64,000 bases of DNA from Paralithodes platypus (GCA_032716605.1 CM064530.1:3033785-3097784); one strand, 5' to 3'; counted from the stretch's first letter, positions 1-9,752 are shown. The notes: generated by a model from the letters alone, not told the origin. Program-made: numbers and translations.

Positions 1-469
1 TATTTCCTCTTTTCTCTTGACTTTTCTTGACTATAATCGTATTTAGCCGTTTTAGTCGAATATCATCATTTATGCAAGCCTTAGTTGGTTGTATTGTACA
101 GTATATTCTTTTGAGTGGTCACTGCTTTTATTCATATTTCCCCCCATCACAATGAATATATATAAGCTTCTATTGTACTTTTAATTTGTTCATAAACCAT
201 AATGCTCATTTGAATTAATGTTGTTAAATATCTTGTATATACTGTATATGCTTCCTTTGAATGATCAGTGTTTATAATTTCCTCATAGTTGTTCTATAAT
301 TTAGTTAAATCTTTACTCCCTTAAGATTTTTTTTTTAATATACCATTTAGTTTGATTTAAGTTTTTCAAAAGCAACTTATTGGAATTTTTATCATTATTA
401 TTCCCACCAATATTCCAACTCTCATATTGTGTTTGTCCCTCATCTTGCTCTCTTAAGGGGAGCCCACCT
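1..469. other. AT-rich stretch, nothing recognised
   Basis: A/T-rich DNA without a convincing ORF, structured RNA or repeat that I recognise. Confidence 0.5.
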
Positions 470-800
470 CGCTTTTTTTCTCTTTCTCTCCCTCTCTGGC
501 TTTTATCCATTCAGCCCCATTCAGCCTACTGTTTTAAGACCTTTACCCCCATCCAGGTGTCAATATTTTTCTGGCGAGCAATATCGAGCCAGCATTTAAA
601 TATTTTTGTTTTGCCAGCAAGCTAAATTTTTACATTTTTCGATAAAAAAGTGTCTCCGGCTAAGCCGGATTTCTCCATACAATGCTGACTCGCTATCGCT
701 CGCCAGGAAGAAATCGACACCTGGATGGGGATATACGTCTTAAAACAGTTGGCTGAATGGGGCCGAACGGATACAAGCCAAAGAAAGAGAGATACAAAAA
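470..800. repeat. Foldback element with about 95-bp inverted arms
   Basis: The left arm, about 490-585, is the inverted complement of the right arm, about 685-792. Examples are CCATTCAGCCCCATTCAGCC against GGCTGAATGGGGCCGAACGG, and CCCCATCCAGGTGTC against GACACCTGGATGGGG. The central part carries a small palindrome, CCGGCTAAGCCGG. Pieces with the same 'CTGGCGAGC' core recur near 24830, 27550, 31900, 44330 and 58470, so this is a dispersed non-autonomous family. The transposase class is unknown. Confidence 0.7.
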
Positions 801-1400
801 AAAAAACAGTGACCCCCCTTAATAGCAAATCCTCTTGCATCCCTAGGCTTCCAATTCCTTCTTTATCAGTCTTCTGTATCCTATTCTTCCTTTCTGTATC
901 TCCTTATCTTCTATATTTTTATCCTGTTAAATTTTACTTTTGTGTTTGTATCGTTCCCACACTGCTCTGGATGTCCAAAATTCCCTTCTTTCTTGAACTT
1001 TCCACATTTCTGTATCTTCTTTCCATCTATCTCATTCTGTCTGTCTATTGATGTTTTCTTCCTTTCTTTTATCTCATTCAGTCCATTATTTATTTGTCTT
1101 GTATTTTTCCTTAACATCTTTATTTCTTCTTTTATCTATCTGTCTATTAAGTTAACTATTCTATTTCATTCTATCTATTTTTTATGTATCTTTGTCTTTA
1201 GTATTTTTCTTTGGCATCTTTATATATCTTAAAAATTCATTCTATCTTGGAGTTTTCCACTTTCCTTTTTATCTCTCCGTATCTCTTGGCTTTTATCTTC
1301 TTATTCCCAATCTCTCTCTCCCTAAGCCCCCCTTGTATCCTGTGTGCTGATTGGCTGGCTGGGCGGGGTCTGGTGAGTCAGGCAGCCAACCAGAAGCCGG
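800..1400. other. T/C-rich low-complexity DNA
   Basis: Degenerate TTTCT/ATCTAT-type sequence. Open frames here are rich in Phe, Leu and Ser only because of composition. Confidence 0.5.
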
Positions 1401-1920
1401 GACACAAACATGCACTTTATCCTGGCCTTACTCCCTCTCCCCTCCCTCTCTTGCTTCCCATCCCCCTCCCCCCTCATATTTTCTTTGTCCTGTTTCCCCT
1501 TACCCATTTTGCTTTCTCTCCCTCACACCCTTTCCCGTATCCATTGACCCCCTCTCTCTTGCTTTCCCGTTCTTTAGTCCCCTCTCTTGACCTCTTTCCC
1601 CATGTTTTATCTCATTCCCCTCTCTCCTATTTTCATATTTGTTTATCCTTCTCGTGGATCTTTCCCCTCTGTTTTGCCCCCCTCTCCCCTCCCTTTTTTC
1701 CTTCCCTCCTCTTCTGACCTCGTTTTCCCCTTCTTCCTCTCCTCTTTCTTCTCCCTCTCCTCTTTCTTCTCCCTCCTCCTATGTCCTCTCTCTTCCCCAT
1801 CTTCCATACCCTGCATCCCCCCCCCCCAAGTTTCCCCTCCTTATCCCCCCTCCCCAGTTCATTCCCCTCTCCCCTCCTCCTCCCTTCTTCTTTTAGTCCA
1901 TTTTTTGCACGTCTGGTCTG
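1400..1920. repeat. Polypyrimidine tract (CCCTCTCC-type)
   Basis: About 500 bp of nearly pure C/T on the + strand. It produces several overlapping Pro/Ser/Leu ORFs that are not genes. It merges into the CT microsatellite that follows. Confidence 0.75.

Positions 1921-1921
<1 letters not shown>

Positions 1922-1970
<49 letters not shown>
1922..1970. repeat. (CT)n microsatellite
   Basis: About 24 uninterrupted CT dinucleotides. Confidence 0.95.
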
Positions 1971-1973
<3 letters not shown>

Positions 1974-2189
1974 TTCTTATTAGACATTATATACTCACGT
2001 TCTTATTTTGTTTGTTTATGATCTTATAATTTTTGTAATGCTCAATTCTCCTTTGTACTTGGATCCATTTCTACACTTTTTATTTTACCACATGTCCACT
2101 ATCACCATCTACCTTTTCCACTAGCTTTTCACCATCAATATTATATCTATCATTTATTTTCTCCAGTTCCATCGCTAACCACCAACACT

Positions 2190-2640
2190 TCACATCTCCT
2201 TCATTGAAATTCGCCACTTGTCCACTCCATCAGTACCACTTACATTTTCTCCACATACATATTCCACCCTAATGTTTACCACTTCCACATCTCCATCATT
2301 CAGCTTTAACACTTCACATCTTCATCACTCTCCTCCAACACTAGCCACATCGCCTCCACCACCACGCTTCACGACCTCTCTCCAACACTTCCTCCATCAC
2401 ACCACCACACCTCCCTTCACGACCTCTCTCCATCACTCGCCTCCATCACACGACCACCACTCTCCATCGCATCACCACCACCTCTCTTCACGACTTATCT
2501 CTCCATCACTCACCAACGTTTCCTCCATCACACCACCACCTCTCTCCATCACACCACCACCACCTTTCCATTACTCACCTCCAACACTTCCTCCATCACA
2601 CCACCACCTCCTCTCGTTCCCACACTCATTCTACCGTATG
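2190..2640. repeat. Degenerate CCATCAC / CACCACC minisatellite-like tract
   Basis: Imperfect repeats of blocks such as CTCCATCAC, ACCACCACC and CACGACCTCTCTCC fill this interval. The His/Ser/Pro-rich frame on the + strand is a by-product. Confidence 0.65.
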
Positions 2641-2662
2641 CAAATGCAGGCTTTATGCAAAT
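2638..2662. promoter_or_regulatory. Twin octamer (POU-type) sites upstream of mir-100
   Basis: Two perfect ATGCAAAT octamers at 2638-2645 and 2655-2662, 17 bp apart and on the same strand, about 0.9 kb upstream of pre-mir-100. ATGCAAAT is the consensus for POU homeodomain proteins. Regulation of the cluster is inference only. Confidence 0.3.
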
Positions 2663-2699
2663 TATTTAGTGCAAGGCATTGTTTATCCTGGGGATACTA

Positions 2700-3180
2700 C
2701 TGTCCTCTGTGTGTGGGAGGAGAAAGAGGGAAGGAAGAAGCCAGGAGGGGGAAGAGGTAGAAGAAGAATAAGATGTAGAAGGAGGAGGAGAAAGGTGTAA
2801 GAGAGGTTGACGGAGGAAGAGGTTGAAATAAAAGGTAGAAGAGAGGAGAAAGATAGAAATTGTATGAGGAGAAGGAATGGCGGAAGCAAAGGAGAATAAT
2901 AAGTAGGCCTGGGAAAAGAAGAGGTAATAGAAGTACAAGAAGATGAAAAACAGGACGAAATATAGAAAGTGAAAGGAAGAAGAGAAAGAAATAAGGGCGA
3001 GAGCGATGCAGGGGAGACAAATTGACACAGAAACACTGGCCACACGACCTTTCCGATCCTCTCGAAGTAGTCATGAGTAAATTCTAGTAGAGATAGCAAA
3101 CCCGATAGTAAGGGAAAGTGGCAAGATAGGATAGCAGAGAAGGAGAAAGAGAGGGGATACAGACAGGTGATGTGATATTA
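2700..3180. repeat. Polypurine tract (GGAGAAAG-type)
   Basis: The + strand switches from pyrimidine-rich to purine-rich here. AGAAGAGG-type blocks run for nearly 500 bp. The apparent Leu/Ser/Phe ORFs on the - strand are composition artefacts. Confidence 0.7.
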
Positions 3181-3335
3181 AGAGACGTGCAATTACAAAG
3201 CCATTAATATTCATGTGTAATTGATGCAGGCAGGAAACACAGCAGACAAATATTATGCAGAAATAGGTGTGGTAAAATAATAATAATTGCAAGGTAATGT
3301 TTTGTATTAGCATTACTATTTATGTGGAAGTCTTA

Positions 3336-3343
3336 TTATTATC

Positions 3344-3381
<38 letters not shown>
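3336..3381. repeat. (TTA)n microsatellite
   Basis: About 14 TTA/ATT triplets. They create a short poly-leucine frame that is not a gene. Confidence 0.9.
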
Positions 3382-3536
3382 CTAGCAAAACAAAGAATAA
3401 ACAAGACATGCAAACAGAAAAGGGAAGAAAGAAGAACTACGCAAACAAAGAAAAGTTAAATAGAAATTCAAGAACACTACAAGCAAGAAGAAGAAAAATA
3501 GAAGCCGCAACAAAGAAGAAGGTATCCGAAACGAGC

Positions 3537-3616
3537 AGGTCCGCCTGAACCCGTAGATCCGAACTTGTGGTGCTCGTTGGACACACAAGCTCGATTCTAT
3601 GGGGATAGGCTGGCCT
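3537..3616 (+). ncRNA. mir-100: pre-miR-100 microRNA hairpin
   Basis: The 5p arm at 3548-3569 matches the animal miR-100 mature sequence through its full length (AACCCGTAGATCCG...). The 3p arm at 3586-3607 (CAAGCTCGATTCTATGGGG...) is its imperfect complement, with pairing blocks CCC, TAGA, CGA and CTTG. The stem extends outward through AGGTCCGCC (3537-3545) against GGCTGGCCT (3608-3616), and the loop is about 16 nt. miR-100 belongs to the miR-10 family, and in bilaterians it is normally the first member of a cluster with let-7 and mir-125. That order is kept here. It lies just downstream of a purine-rich tract. Expression is inferred from conservation. Confidence 0.97.
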
Positions 3617-3624
3617 GTATTATC

Positions 3625-4106
3625 ACCGGAAGAAGAAGAAGACGACGACGATCGACAACAGCTTCCTCTCTTTCCAACACCCCTTTTCCCCTCTCAACAC
3701 TTATAAAAGTAGATAAGAGGTGCCATCTTGCAAAGGCTTATCCCTCAATACCTACAGCATATATAACTTGAAATAGTATGTAATTTGGAAGAAAATATTT
3801 AATCTGATCAGGACCTAAAGGAATAATGTGCACGAAATATGTGAGAAAACGTAAATGTATGAACTTAAAATAGAAGATATATATGGCAAAATAAACAATG
3901 TAAAGAGGACAGGGAGATGAAGATGCTAATTAATTCAGCAAGGGAAGTGCGAGAGTGCTTGTGGAAAGGAGAAGCTACATTTGTAATGCAGAATGAAAGG
4001 CACAGTAAATTAACCTCATGCTTGTGAGAATTTATATAAAAACAGACAACACAGAACACAGAAAGGAGAGAGAGTGAAAGAAAATATTAAGAGTTTAGAT
4101 ATTAAC
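3625..4106. other. Spacer between mir-100 and let-7, part 1
   Basis: No repeat family or exon recognised. It presumably lies inside the shared primary transcript, because the two hairpins are on one strand and 0.8 kb apart. Confidence 0.4.
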
Positions 4107-4378
4107 ATAAGACAAAAACACGTAAGGAATCTTCAAAGCAGTAACATAAGACACAAACGCGCAAGGATTCTTCAACGCGCCATAAGAAAAAAACACGCCA
4201 GGACTCTCCAACGCCCCATAAGAAGAAAAAAACACGCCAGGACTCTCCAACGCCCCATAAGAAGAAAAAAACACGCCAGGACTCTTCAATGCCCCATAAT
4301 AAGAAAACAAACCACGCCAGGAATTGTCAACGCCCCATAATAAGAAAAAACACGCCAGGACTCTTCAACGCCCCGTGA
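4107..4378. repeat. About 37-bp minisatellite immediately upstream of let-7
   Basis: About seven head-to-tail copies of a 36-39 bp unit read roughly ATAAGAAAAAAACACG, CCAGGACTCTTCAA, CGCCCC. The upstream copies are the most diverged and the downstream ones nearly identical, apart from the A-run length. The array stops 18 nt before the let-7 hairpin, so it should be part of the mir-100/let-7 primary transcript. Open frames on both strands are repeat read-through (Lys/Arg-rich on +). Confidence 0.9.
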
Positions 4379-4395
4379 TCGCCAGCACAGACCAA

Positions 4396-4483
4396 CCTTG
4401 GGAGGGTGAGGTAGTAGGTTGTATAGTTGCGTGCTACATCATTACAGGAGAACTGTACAACTTGCTAACTTTCCCGCCTGGGG
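4396..4483 (+). ncRNA. let-7: pre-let-7 microRNA hairpin
   Basis: The 5p arm at 4407-4428 is identical to canonical animal let-7 over 22 nt (TGAGGTAGTAGGTTGTATAG plus TT). The 3p arm at 4453-4474 (CTGTACAACTTGCTAAC...) pairs with it in the usual imperfect manner. The terminal loop is about 24 nt, and flanking C/G blocks extend the stem. let-7 is the heterochronic microRNA that drives late developmental transitions in bilaterians, and in arthropods it is processed from a multi-microRNA transcript. It sits 780 nt after pre-mir-100 on the same strand. A 37-bp minisatellite precedes it and a nested TTAA foldback element follows about 55 nt later. Confidence 0.99.
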
Positions 4484-4537
4484 TTGTTACTCGTCCACAA
4501 GGAACAAATGAATGACTGATACATTAGTGTTTTTTTT

Positions 4538-4939
4538 ACCCTTTCAGTACTGGTGATATCTTTGACATCATATTAGACGATTTCATTTAGCTTAACCCTT
4601 TCTGTACTGGCGACGTCCTTTTAACTTCATTCTGGGTACTATTAGGCGATTTTATAGTTTCAAAAGGGCCTCCAGCAATTAACAGGCTTCGAACGATCTC
4701 ACTTAACCCTTTTTACTACAACATATCCTTCTTAAACTACACAAAATCCTCGAAATCTAGCTAGAATAAAATTTACAAGACGTCGCCGGTACAGAAGGGG
4801 TTAAGAAGAACTTCTACCAATTACTAGGATAGACTCGATTAATCCTTTTAACTACTGTATATCCTTCCTAAGTTTCATAGAGAATTCTGAATGCAGCCGA
4901 AATAATAAACAAAGACTTCACCGGTACTGAAGGGGATAA
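4538..4939. mobile_element. TTAA foldback element interrupted by another copy of its own family
   Basis: The outer left half is 4540-4591 (ACCCTTTCAGTACTGG..., then TTAGACGATTTCATT). The outer right half is 4805-4939, ending CACCGGTACTGAAGGGG. They are mirror images of each other, as in other copies of the family. The outer copy is split by a complete inner copy whose flanks are TTAA. It begins about 55 nt after the let-7 hairpin. Confidence 0.75.
4596..4800. mobile_element. TTAA-flanked foldback MITE, inner copy (205 bp)
   Basis: Starts CCCTTTCTGTACTGGCGACG after TTAA (4592-4595) and ends CGTCGCCGGTACAGAAGGGG before TTAA (4801-4804). The ends are near-perfect inverted repeats, and the interior also folds back (TTAGGCGATTTTAT against its mirror). 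CCC...GGG termini with TTAA target duplication are typical of piggyBac-type elements. No transposase is encoded. Confidence 0.85.
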
Positions 4940-5389
4940 CTATGTATGTTTTCGAAGTTTGTATTTTGAGATATTTAGTATGTAGAACAATAATCTTTAT
5001 AGTGTAACCATTTATATATATTTGTGTTTTTGTTCTTGGTTGTTGGTGTATCACACAAGCAATTATAGACTTATCGGCGGAAATTGTAATTATTATGTTC
5101 CTTCCAACAACCAACTATACTCCTAAAATCGATTAATGAAATTTACAAACACATGTGGCAGTCCGTGGATTACTAAGAGATATCTCATCATATTGAGACA
5201 TTATAGCCGAGATAATAGACTCCACTGCTGCATTTTGTGATTGATATAGCCTAATCAGTGTCTATAATTGCTACTTGTGATGTTACCATATTATAGAATG
5301 TTCGTAAATGATGGATTAATATTCGAAATATATATAATAATGTAGTTAGATGTACAGATGTATATATTTGTGGCTTAGTTTATATGGCA

Positions 5390-5466
5390 ACAACATTATG
5401 CCGTCATGGATGGATGTATATAAGTGACAATACCATTATGACGTCATGTGTAGATTATATAAGTAT
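5390..5466 (+). promoter_or_regulatory. Duplicated CRE + TATA promoter module
   Basis: Two related 35-bp blocks lie in tandem. 5392-5424 has ATGCCGTCATG then TATATAAGT. 5433-5466 has ATGACGTCATG then TATATAAGT. The second contains a perfect CRE palindrome TGACGTCA (5439-5446) ending 9 bp before TATATAAG (5456-5463). A start about 30 bp downstream of the second TATA would fall near 5487, and a splice donor AG/GTAAAG follows at 5554/5555. The layout is that of a core promoter. It lies 0.9 kb past let-7 and 12.7 kb before mir-125. Activity is inferred. Confidence 0.45.
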
Positions 5467-5486
5467 CGTAGTTCATATCGACATTC

Positions 5487-5554
5487 TCTACAAAGATAAA
5501 AGATACTCTCAAGATAAAAGATACTCTCAAAAAGATACAACTCGCACATAATAG
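5487..5554 (+). ncRNA. Possible first exon of a non-coding transcript
   Basis: A segment between the expected start site of the CRE/TATA module and a donor-like ATAATAG/GTAAAG. It contains a tandem 19-bp repeat (GATAAAAGATACTCTCAA). There is no coding potential. Without transcript data this is only a candidate. Confidence 0.25.
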
Positions 5555-5698
5555 GTAAAGCCCCGATGCCTTCACCTCCTTCAGTTCCCTTCCTCACCCC
5601 TTACTAGTACTTTCCTATATTCATTTCATGTCATATACAGTGGTTGTTTGTATAAAAATGAGTTGTGTATGTTCTATAGTATATGCTATTATGAAATC

Positions 5699-5700
<2 letters not shown>

Positions 5701-5776
<76 letters not shown>
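5701..5776. repeat. (AT)n microsatellite
   Basis: About 37 AT dinucleotides without interruption. Confidence 0.97.
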
Positions 5777-5778
<2 letters not shown>

Positions 5779-6002
5779 ATAAAGGGATATCTAATTAACG
5801 TGCACAAGAGCGTAATACAATTGCCTTTCCATTTTTGTCTGTCCTGCCGTGCGAATCGTCTGTGATTATTTTTATTTTGATATGGAATTGAGGACGTTAT
5901 TATATTATTGGATGGCCATTACTGCAAGACTTTTAATTAATAATGGTGACAGGTGCCCTATCTTCAAACACGTGTAGCCTATAGATACCTTTATGTAAAT
6001 AG

Positions 6003-6126
6003 TAATTAATATAACACCATAAGAGGAGGAGCAACATACTTGATTGACAACGTTTCGCATAGAGCTTCATAAGGCCAAACTTCATCGAAACGTTGTCAAT
6101 AAAGTGCTCCTCCTCACATGGTGTAT
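6003..6126. repeat. Short foldback element (GAGGAGGAGC family)
   Basis: The arms pair as ACACCAT, GAGGAGGAGC, TTGACAACGTTTCG on the left against CGAAACGTTGTCAA, GCTCCTCCTC, ATGGTGT on the right, with a loop of about 25 nt. Partial copies occur near 20505-20530 and 26566-26620. Confidence 0.75.
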
Positions 6127-6355
6127 ATATAAATTCTGTCTACTTGTCTGAATATTATTTGTTCAATATGCAGTATATATACAGTACTCACCATAATAAA
6201 AGGTTGCACCAGTTCGAATCTTTGAAGCCAAATTCCTAATCATCTGGGTTATAATAATGTATTGTCTCGTTTGTGGCCGATATTGATTCAAATGGGTAAT
6301 TCAAATTCCTCATAAATTACCTTCCCGAATCTTGTTCTATAAGTTGAATGATTAA

Positions 6356-6531
6356 CCCTTTGAGTACCATAACGCGTTTTGACAGCTTCATCCCGGCTCT
6401 GGAAGAATATAAATAAAAGGTAAAAAATATCGCTATTAACCCTCTACCTTCTACATGCCCTTATAATCTGCATAAAATCGTTTACTAATAGCCAGAATAT
6501 ATTGTCAAAAGGCGTCATAATCCTCAAGGAG
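6356..6531. mobile_element. TTAA foldback MITE, GACGCGTTTTGA subfamily
   Basis: Flanked by TTAA on both sides (6352-6355 and 6532-6535). The ends are CCCTTTGAGTACC and the decayed mirror CCTCAAGGAG, with internal mirrored AACGCGTTTTGACA and TGTCAAAAGGCGT blocks. Non-coding. Confidence 0.7.
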
Positions 6532-6559
6532 TTAAAACCAATACAAACAACAATAGTGG

Positions 6560-6576
6560 CCCCCCCCCCCCCCCCC
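6560..6576. repeat. Poly-C run
   Basis: Seventeen consecutive C. Confidence 0.9.
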
Positions 6577-6807
6577 AACACTCGGGTCACTTAATTTATT
6601 GGTGAACAGGATGTGGACGAGGAACAAGGACTGTGTTAGGCCAAGTTTTCAATCTCTATATTCGTGTCTCTGTATTTGGGTGTGGGCATCTTATCTATAC
6701 TCATCGTTAGAGCCATGTGTGTCTAAATTACTTGTGGCTATCTATCTTATCTACAGTATATATTCTGACATACCACCCCCCCATTTTTTATTTTATGGTT
6801 TGCTGTG

Positions 6808-6846
6808 GGTGGCCGACTCGAGACAGAGCCCGAACAGGAAAAAATA
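6808..6846 (+). repeat. Dispersed 3'-end fragment 'GGCCGACTCGAGACAGAGC'
   Basis: The block GGCCGACTCGAGACAGAGCC followed by CGAACAGG and A-rich sequence recurs at 20699-20740, 23886-23935 and 46988-47036. The A-rich right border suggests the 3' tail of a retroposed element. The parent element is not visible. Confidence 0.55.
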
Positions 6847-7066
6847 AATGAAAAATACACAAATAATTATAATTTTAAATAAATCTACTAAATTTGGCTA
6901 TCTACTTCTCTTTAAAACCATGTATGTTTATACGTTTGTTAGGCTTCAGTCTCCCTTTATATGTCTGTCTGTCTGTCTATTTGTTTATATCTATACTCTA
7001 CTTATCTTTAGGGCTCTGAGTGTCTATATTTGTTTGTGGCTGTCTTATCTATACTTTTCTTTAACC

Positions 7067-7210
7067 CCTTCAGCACCATGACGCCTTTTTACCTGTGATT
7101 CTGGCTAAAATTATATGATTTTATGCAGTTTAAGAAGGACCTAAGTTACTAAGAGGGTTTATCGAGATCGTATTTACCCATTTGAGTCGTATAGGTAGAT
7201 TATAATTACT
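7067..7210. mobile_element. TTAA foldback MITE remnant
   Basis: Starts after TTAA with CCCCTTCAGCACCATGACGCC, followed by the family signature ATGATTTTATGCAGTTTAAGAAGG. The right end is degraded. Confidence 0.55.
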
Positions 7211-7466
7211 AAAGAAAATCGACTAATTGCTCTTTCATGTCCATTTTACGTTAGTGTAGAGAAATAAATGTACATGCAAATTATACAACCAGGACATGAA
7301 ATCTGAGCGTGCGTCGATGTTCGTGTTCTAAAAATGTAAGTGCTGAATTAAAAATTATTCTACGTTAATTGTCCATAAATATTTGTGTATTGTTTTGGTT
7401 AATGAAATTCATATATTTAAACCCTTAGATTTGTTCAAAGTTTTCTAAAAGTCGAAGCATTGCCTT

Positions 7467-7640
7467 AACCCCTTCACCACCATTACTTAATTTTCATCAT
7501 ATTCTGGTTACCATTAGACGATTTTCGTTAGTTTATTATCTACCTCTAGGACTCAAATGGGTAAATAGGATCTCGATACACCCTCTGAATAACATAGGTC
7601 CTTCTTAAACTGCATAAAATCGTTAATTTCGCCTGAGTTA
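7467..7640. mobile_element. TTAA foldback MITE remnant
   Basis: CCCCTTCACCACCATTAC after TTAA, then TTAGACGATTTTCG and the mirrored GGTCCTTCTTAAACTGCATA block. The right terminus is decayed. Confidence 0.6.
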
Positions 7641-7758
7641 AATTCATCAAATATTAATATTCTTTCTATCCCCCTCCCTCTATTTTTGTGTGATGAATGG
7701 CAATTATTTCAAACGGTAATTACAAACGCATCACCATATATCACTGTAACCTCTCTGT

Positions 7759-7761
<3 letters not shown>

Positions 7762-7846
<85 letters not shown>
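7762..7846. repeat. (CT)n microsatellite
   Basis: About 42 CT dinucleotides. The Leu/Ser frames over it are artefacts. A run of 20 or more C follows at 7902-7924. Confidence 0.97.
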
Positions 7847-7848
<2 letters not shown>

Positions 7849-7953
7849 ATTATTTCCCATTTTTATAGGATTATTATATAAATATGAACACAGTATTCCA
7901 TACCCCCCCCCCCCCCCCCCCCCCGCTCTCTAATTCCGTCTTATTTTTTTCAG

Positions 7954-8066
7954 ATGACATGAACAGGATTTAACGAAACTCTGCTTCAAATCGGATCAAG
8001 TTGGATTGCGGATGAGTTTGATTGAACTTGATGTCCCGGAAAAAAACGCGCCTCGTATTGGATTGG
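7954..8066 (+). ncRNA. Exon-like segment with strong splice signals
   Basis: A pyrimidine tract ending TTATTTTTTTCAG (acceptor at 7951-7953) precedes 113 nt that end TTGG/GTAAGT, a consensus donor at 8067. The segment opens with ATGACATGA, so a start there would meet a stop at the third codon. It has no long frame, consistent with a non-coding exon. It lies on the same strand as let-7 and mir-125 and between them, so it could belong to their host transcript. Confidence 0.4.
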
Positions 8067-8411
8067 GTAAGTAACTACAGACTCTTGATTTAATTTGTGG
8101 GAGGGTTGATTAATTTCTTGGGTTGTGTGTTTACTTGTTTTTGTTTCCCCTTTAAATATTGACTGCATTACCCTAAGCCTATACTGTTTCTTTCAAACTG
8201 ACGGTAAATTGCAAAGTTCCCATCAAGATTTATCAGTTATTTTGAATATGTTGTAGTGAAATATGGTGCTAATTATATAAACTTGGTCTTAATATGATAG
8301 ACATAGTAGTTTAATATTTTTCCATTAAGTATCGAAAAATTAGCTGTTAAGGAATTCAGTTTACCTTCATATGAAAAGAAAGAGTATAGTTATTCACGAG
8401 TTTACTATTAA

Positions 8412-8622
8412 CCCTTTCAGTACCTGTGACGTCTTCTTTTATTTGTTTTCAAAGCTACATTTAGACGATTTTATAAACCTTAGGAAAGGTGTATGATAGC
8501 TAAAAGGGTTAAATGAGATAGTCTGTAACTTTTGTAATGAGTAGATGTCCTTCCTAACCTGAATAAAATAGTCTAATAGTTGCCAGACTACAATGAAAAT
8601 GATGTAACCGATACTGAATGGG
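8412..8622. mobile_element. TTAA foldback MITE (211 bp, complete)
   Basis: TTAA on both sides (8408-8411 and 8623-8626). Termini are CCCTTTCAGTACCTGTGACG and its mirror GTAACCGATACTGAATGGG, with mirrored TTAGACGATTTTATAAAC and GAATAAAATAGTCTAATAG inside. One of the best-preserved copies. Confidence 0.85.
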
Positions 8623-8786
8623 TTAAGAGATGGGGTTTTTTTTCGTGCAAGTATATTTGTGTTCACCTACATAATATAGCCTACTCATTGTTTTTATTAA
8701 GTTTTGTTCTTATTCATATGATTTGCATCATAGTGATAGGTCATTGCATGCTCTCATCACCCAATTTACTATCCCCATGTAACTCT

Positions 8787-8838
8787 CCCCCCCCCCCCCC
8801 TCTCTCTCTCTCTCGCTCTCGCTCTCTCTCTCTCTCTC
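8787..8838. repeat. Poly-C followed by (CT)n
   Basis: About 13 C and then about 19 CT dinucleotides with two CG interruptions. Confidence 0.9.
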
Positions 8839-9259
8839 GTCCACCTACTCTTCTTCTTCAGGGCCAAGGTAATCTATGCTCTCGCTTTGTCCCCCTATTG
8901 ATTGTGCAGCCAGTGCCACCTGTTGGGAGGCGACCGAGGTGCCGTCTGCTGGCCCTGGCACTAGATGGCACCACCACTCGTGTCAGCTGGTTTGGAAGAG
9001 GGAAAAAAGAATTGGGGAAAGGGGGGGGTAGTAGGTTCCAGACTCCACTTCACCTCTCCTCCCTTACTCTCCCTACCTCCACCTCCTCCATCCAGTATAT
9101 TAACTTAGATTTTTTTTTGTCGGCATAATGCTTTTAAAATAATTAGCCTGGATACCAGCACGCAAGGTAAAACAAAAAATTGGCAGTTTTTGGGGGGTTG
9201 GTGTGCCTGTGTGTTTGTGTGTGTGGGGGGTTGGTAGGGTGGGAGGGGCCTCATAATAT

Positions 9260-9746
9260 ACTCCTCCCAGGGGGCGGGACTTCACTCACCCTGTCTGCCC
9301 GGGTACGAGAATTCCTCTTCGCCTGGCTAGCCTAAACATCAGACGGTATTCCAGTTTGAGTTTGCTTGGTGGAGTGACTCGACCGCGAGCGGCAAGCAGG
9401 GCCCAGGCAATGCAGACCGCGCTTGCTTGCTTTCGGAGGACGCGGCAGGATAAAAACAGGCGTGGGGGTCGCGGGAAAAGGATTTCGGAAGGAGACGCTA
9501 TTATACTGTCTAGACTCTAGACCGCCTGCCTGGAGTCAGTCACCCTTTAGAGAGGGGGCGGGGAGGGGCGCTCGTGTGCTTCCGCTTGTGACTCACCAAA
9601 AGGGGCCGTGTGAGGGAGAGAGGCCGGTGAGGGAGTGAGAGAAAGAGAGAGAGGCCAGGGAGGGAGAGAGCCAGAGAGGACGATGTGGGGCCAGAGCAAG
9701 GAGAGAGAAAGGGAGGGAGGCTGGGGGATTTGAATTAAAAGTTTGG
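9260..9746 (+). promoter_or_regulatory. GC-rich promoter-like block ending in a splice donor
   Basis: A GC- and CpG-rich island in an otherwise AT-rich region, with two GC-box-like motifs (GGGGCGGG at 9269-9276 area and 9555-9563 area), an initiator-like CATCAGAC near 9338-9344, and a donor TTTGG/GTGAGT at 9746/9747. If transcribed rightward it would form a first exon of about 400 nt, 8.4 kb upstream of mir-125. No coding frame stands out. The downstream promoter element is a poor match. Function inferred. Confidence 0.35.
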
Positions 9747-9752
9747 GTGAGT

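Noticed and set aside
380..2029. Many overlapping open frames rich in Phe, Leu, Ser and Pro
   Set aside because: They lie in C/T-rich and (CT)n sequence, occur in several frames at once and show no domain.
2218..2760. 180-codon His/Ser/Thr/Pro frame
   Set aside because: Read-through of CCATCAC/CACCACC low-complexity DNA.
3297..3771. + strand frames overlapping mir-100
   Set aside because: They are produced by the TTA microsatellite and A/G-rich sequence. The microRNA explains the conserved part.
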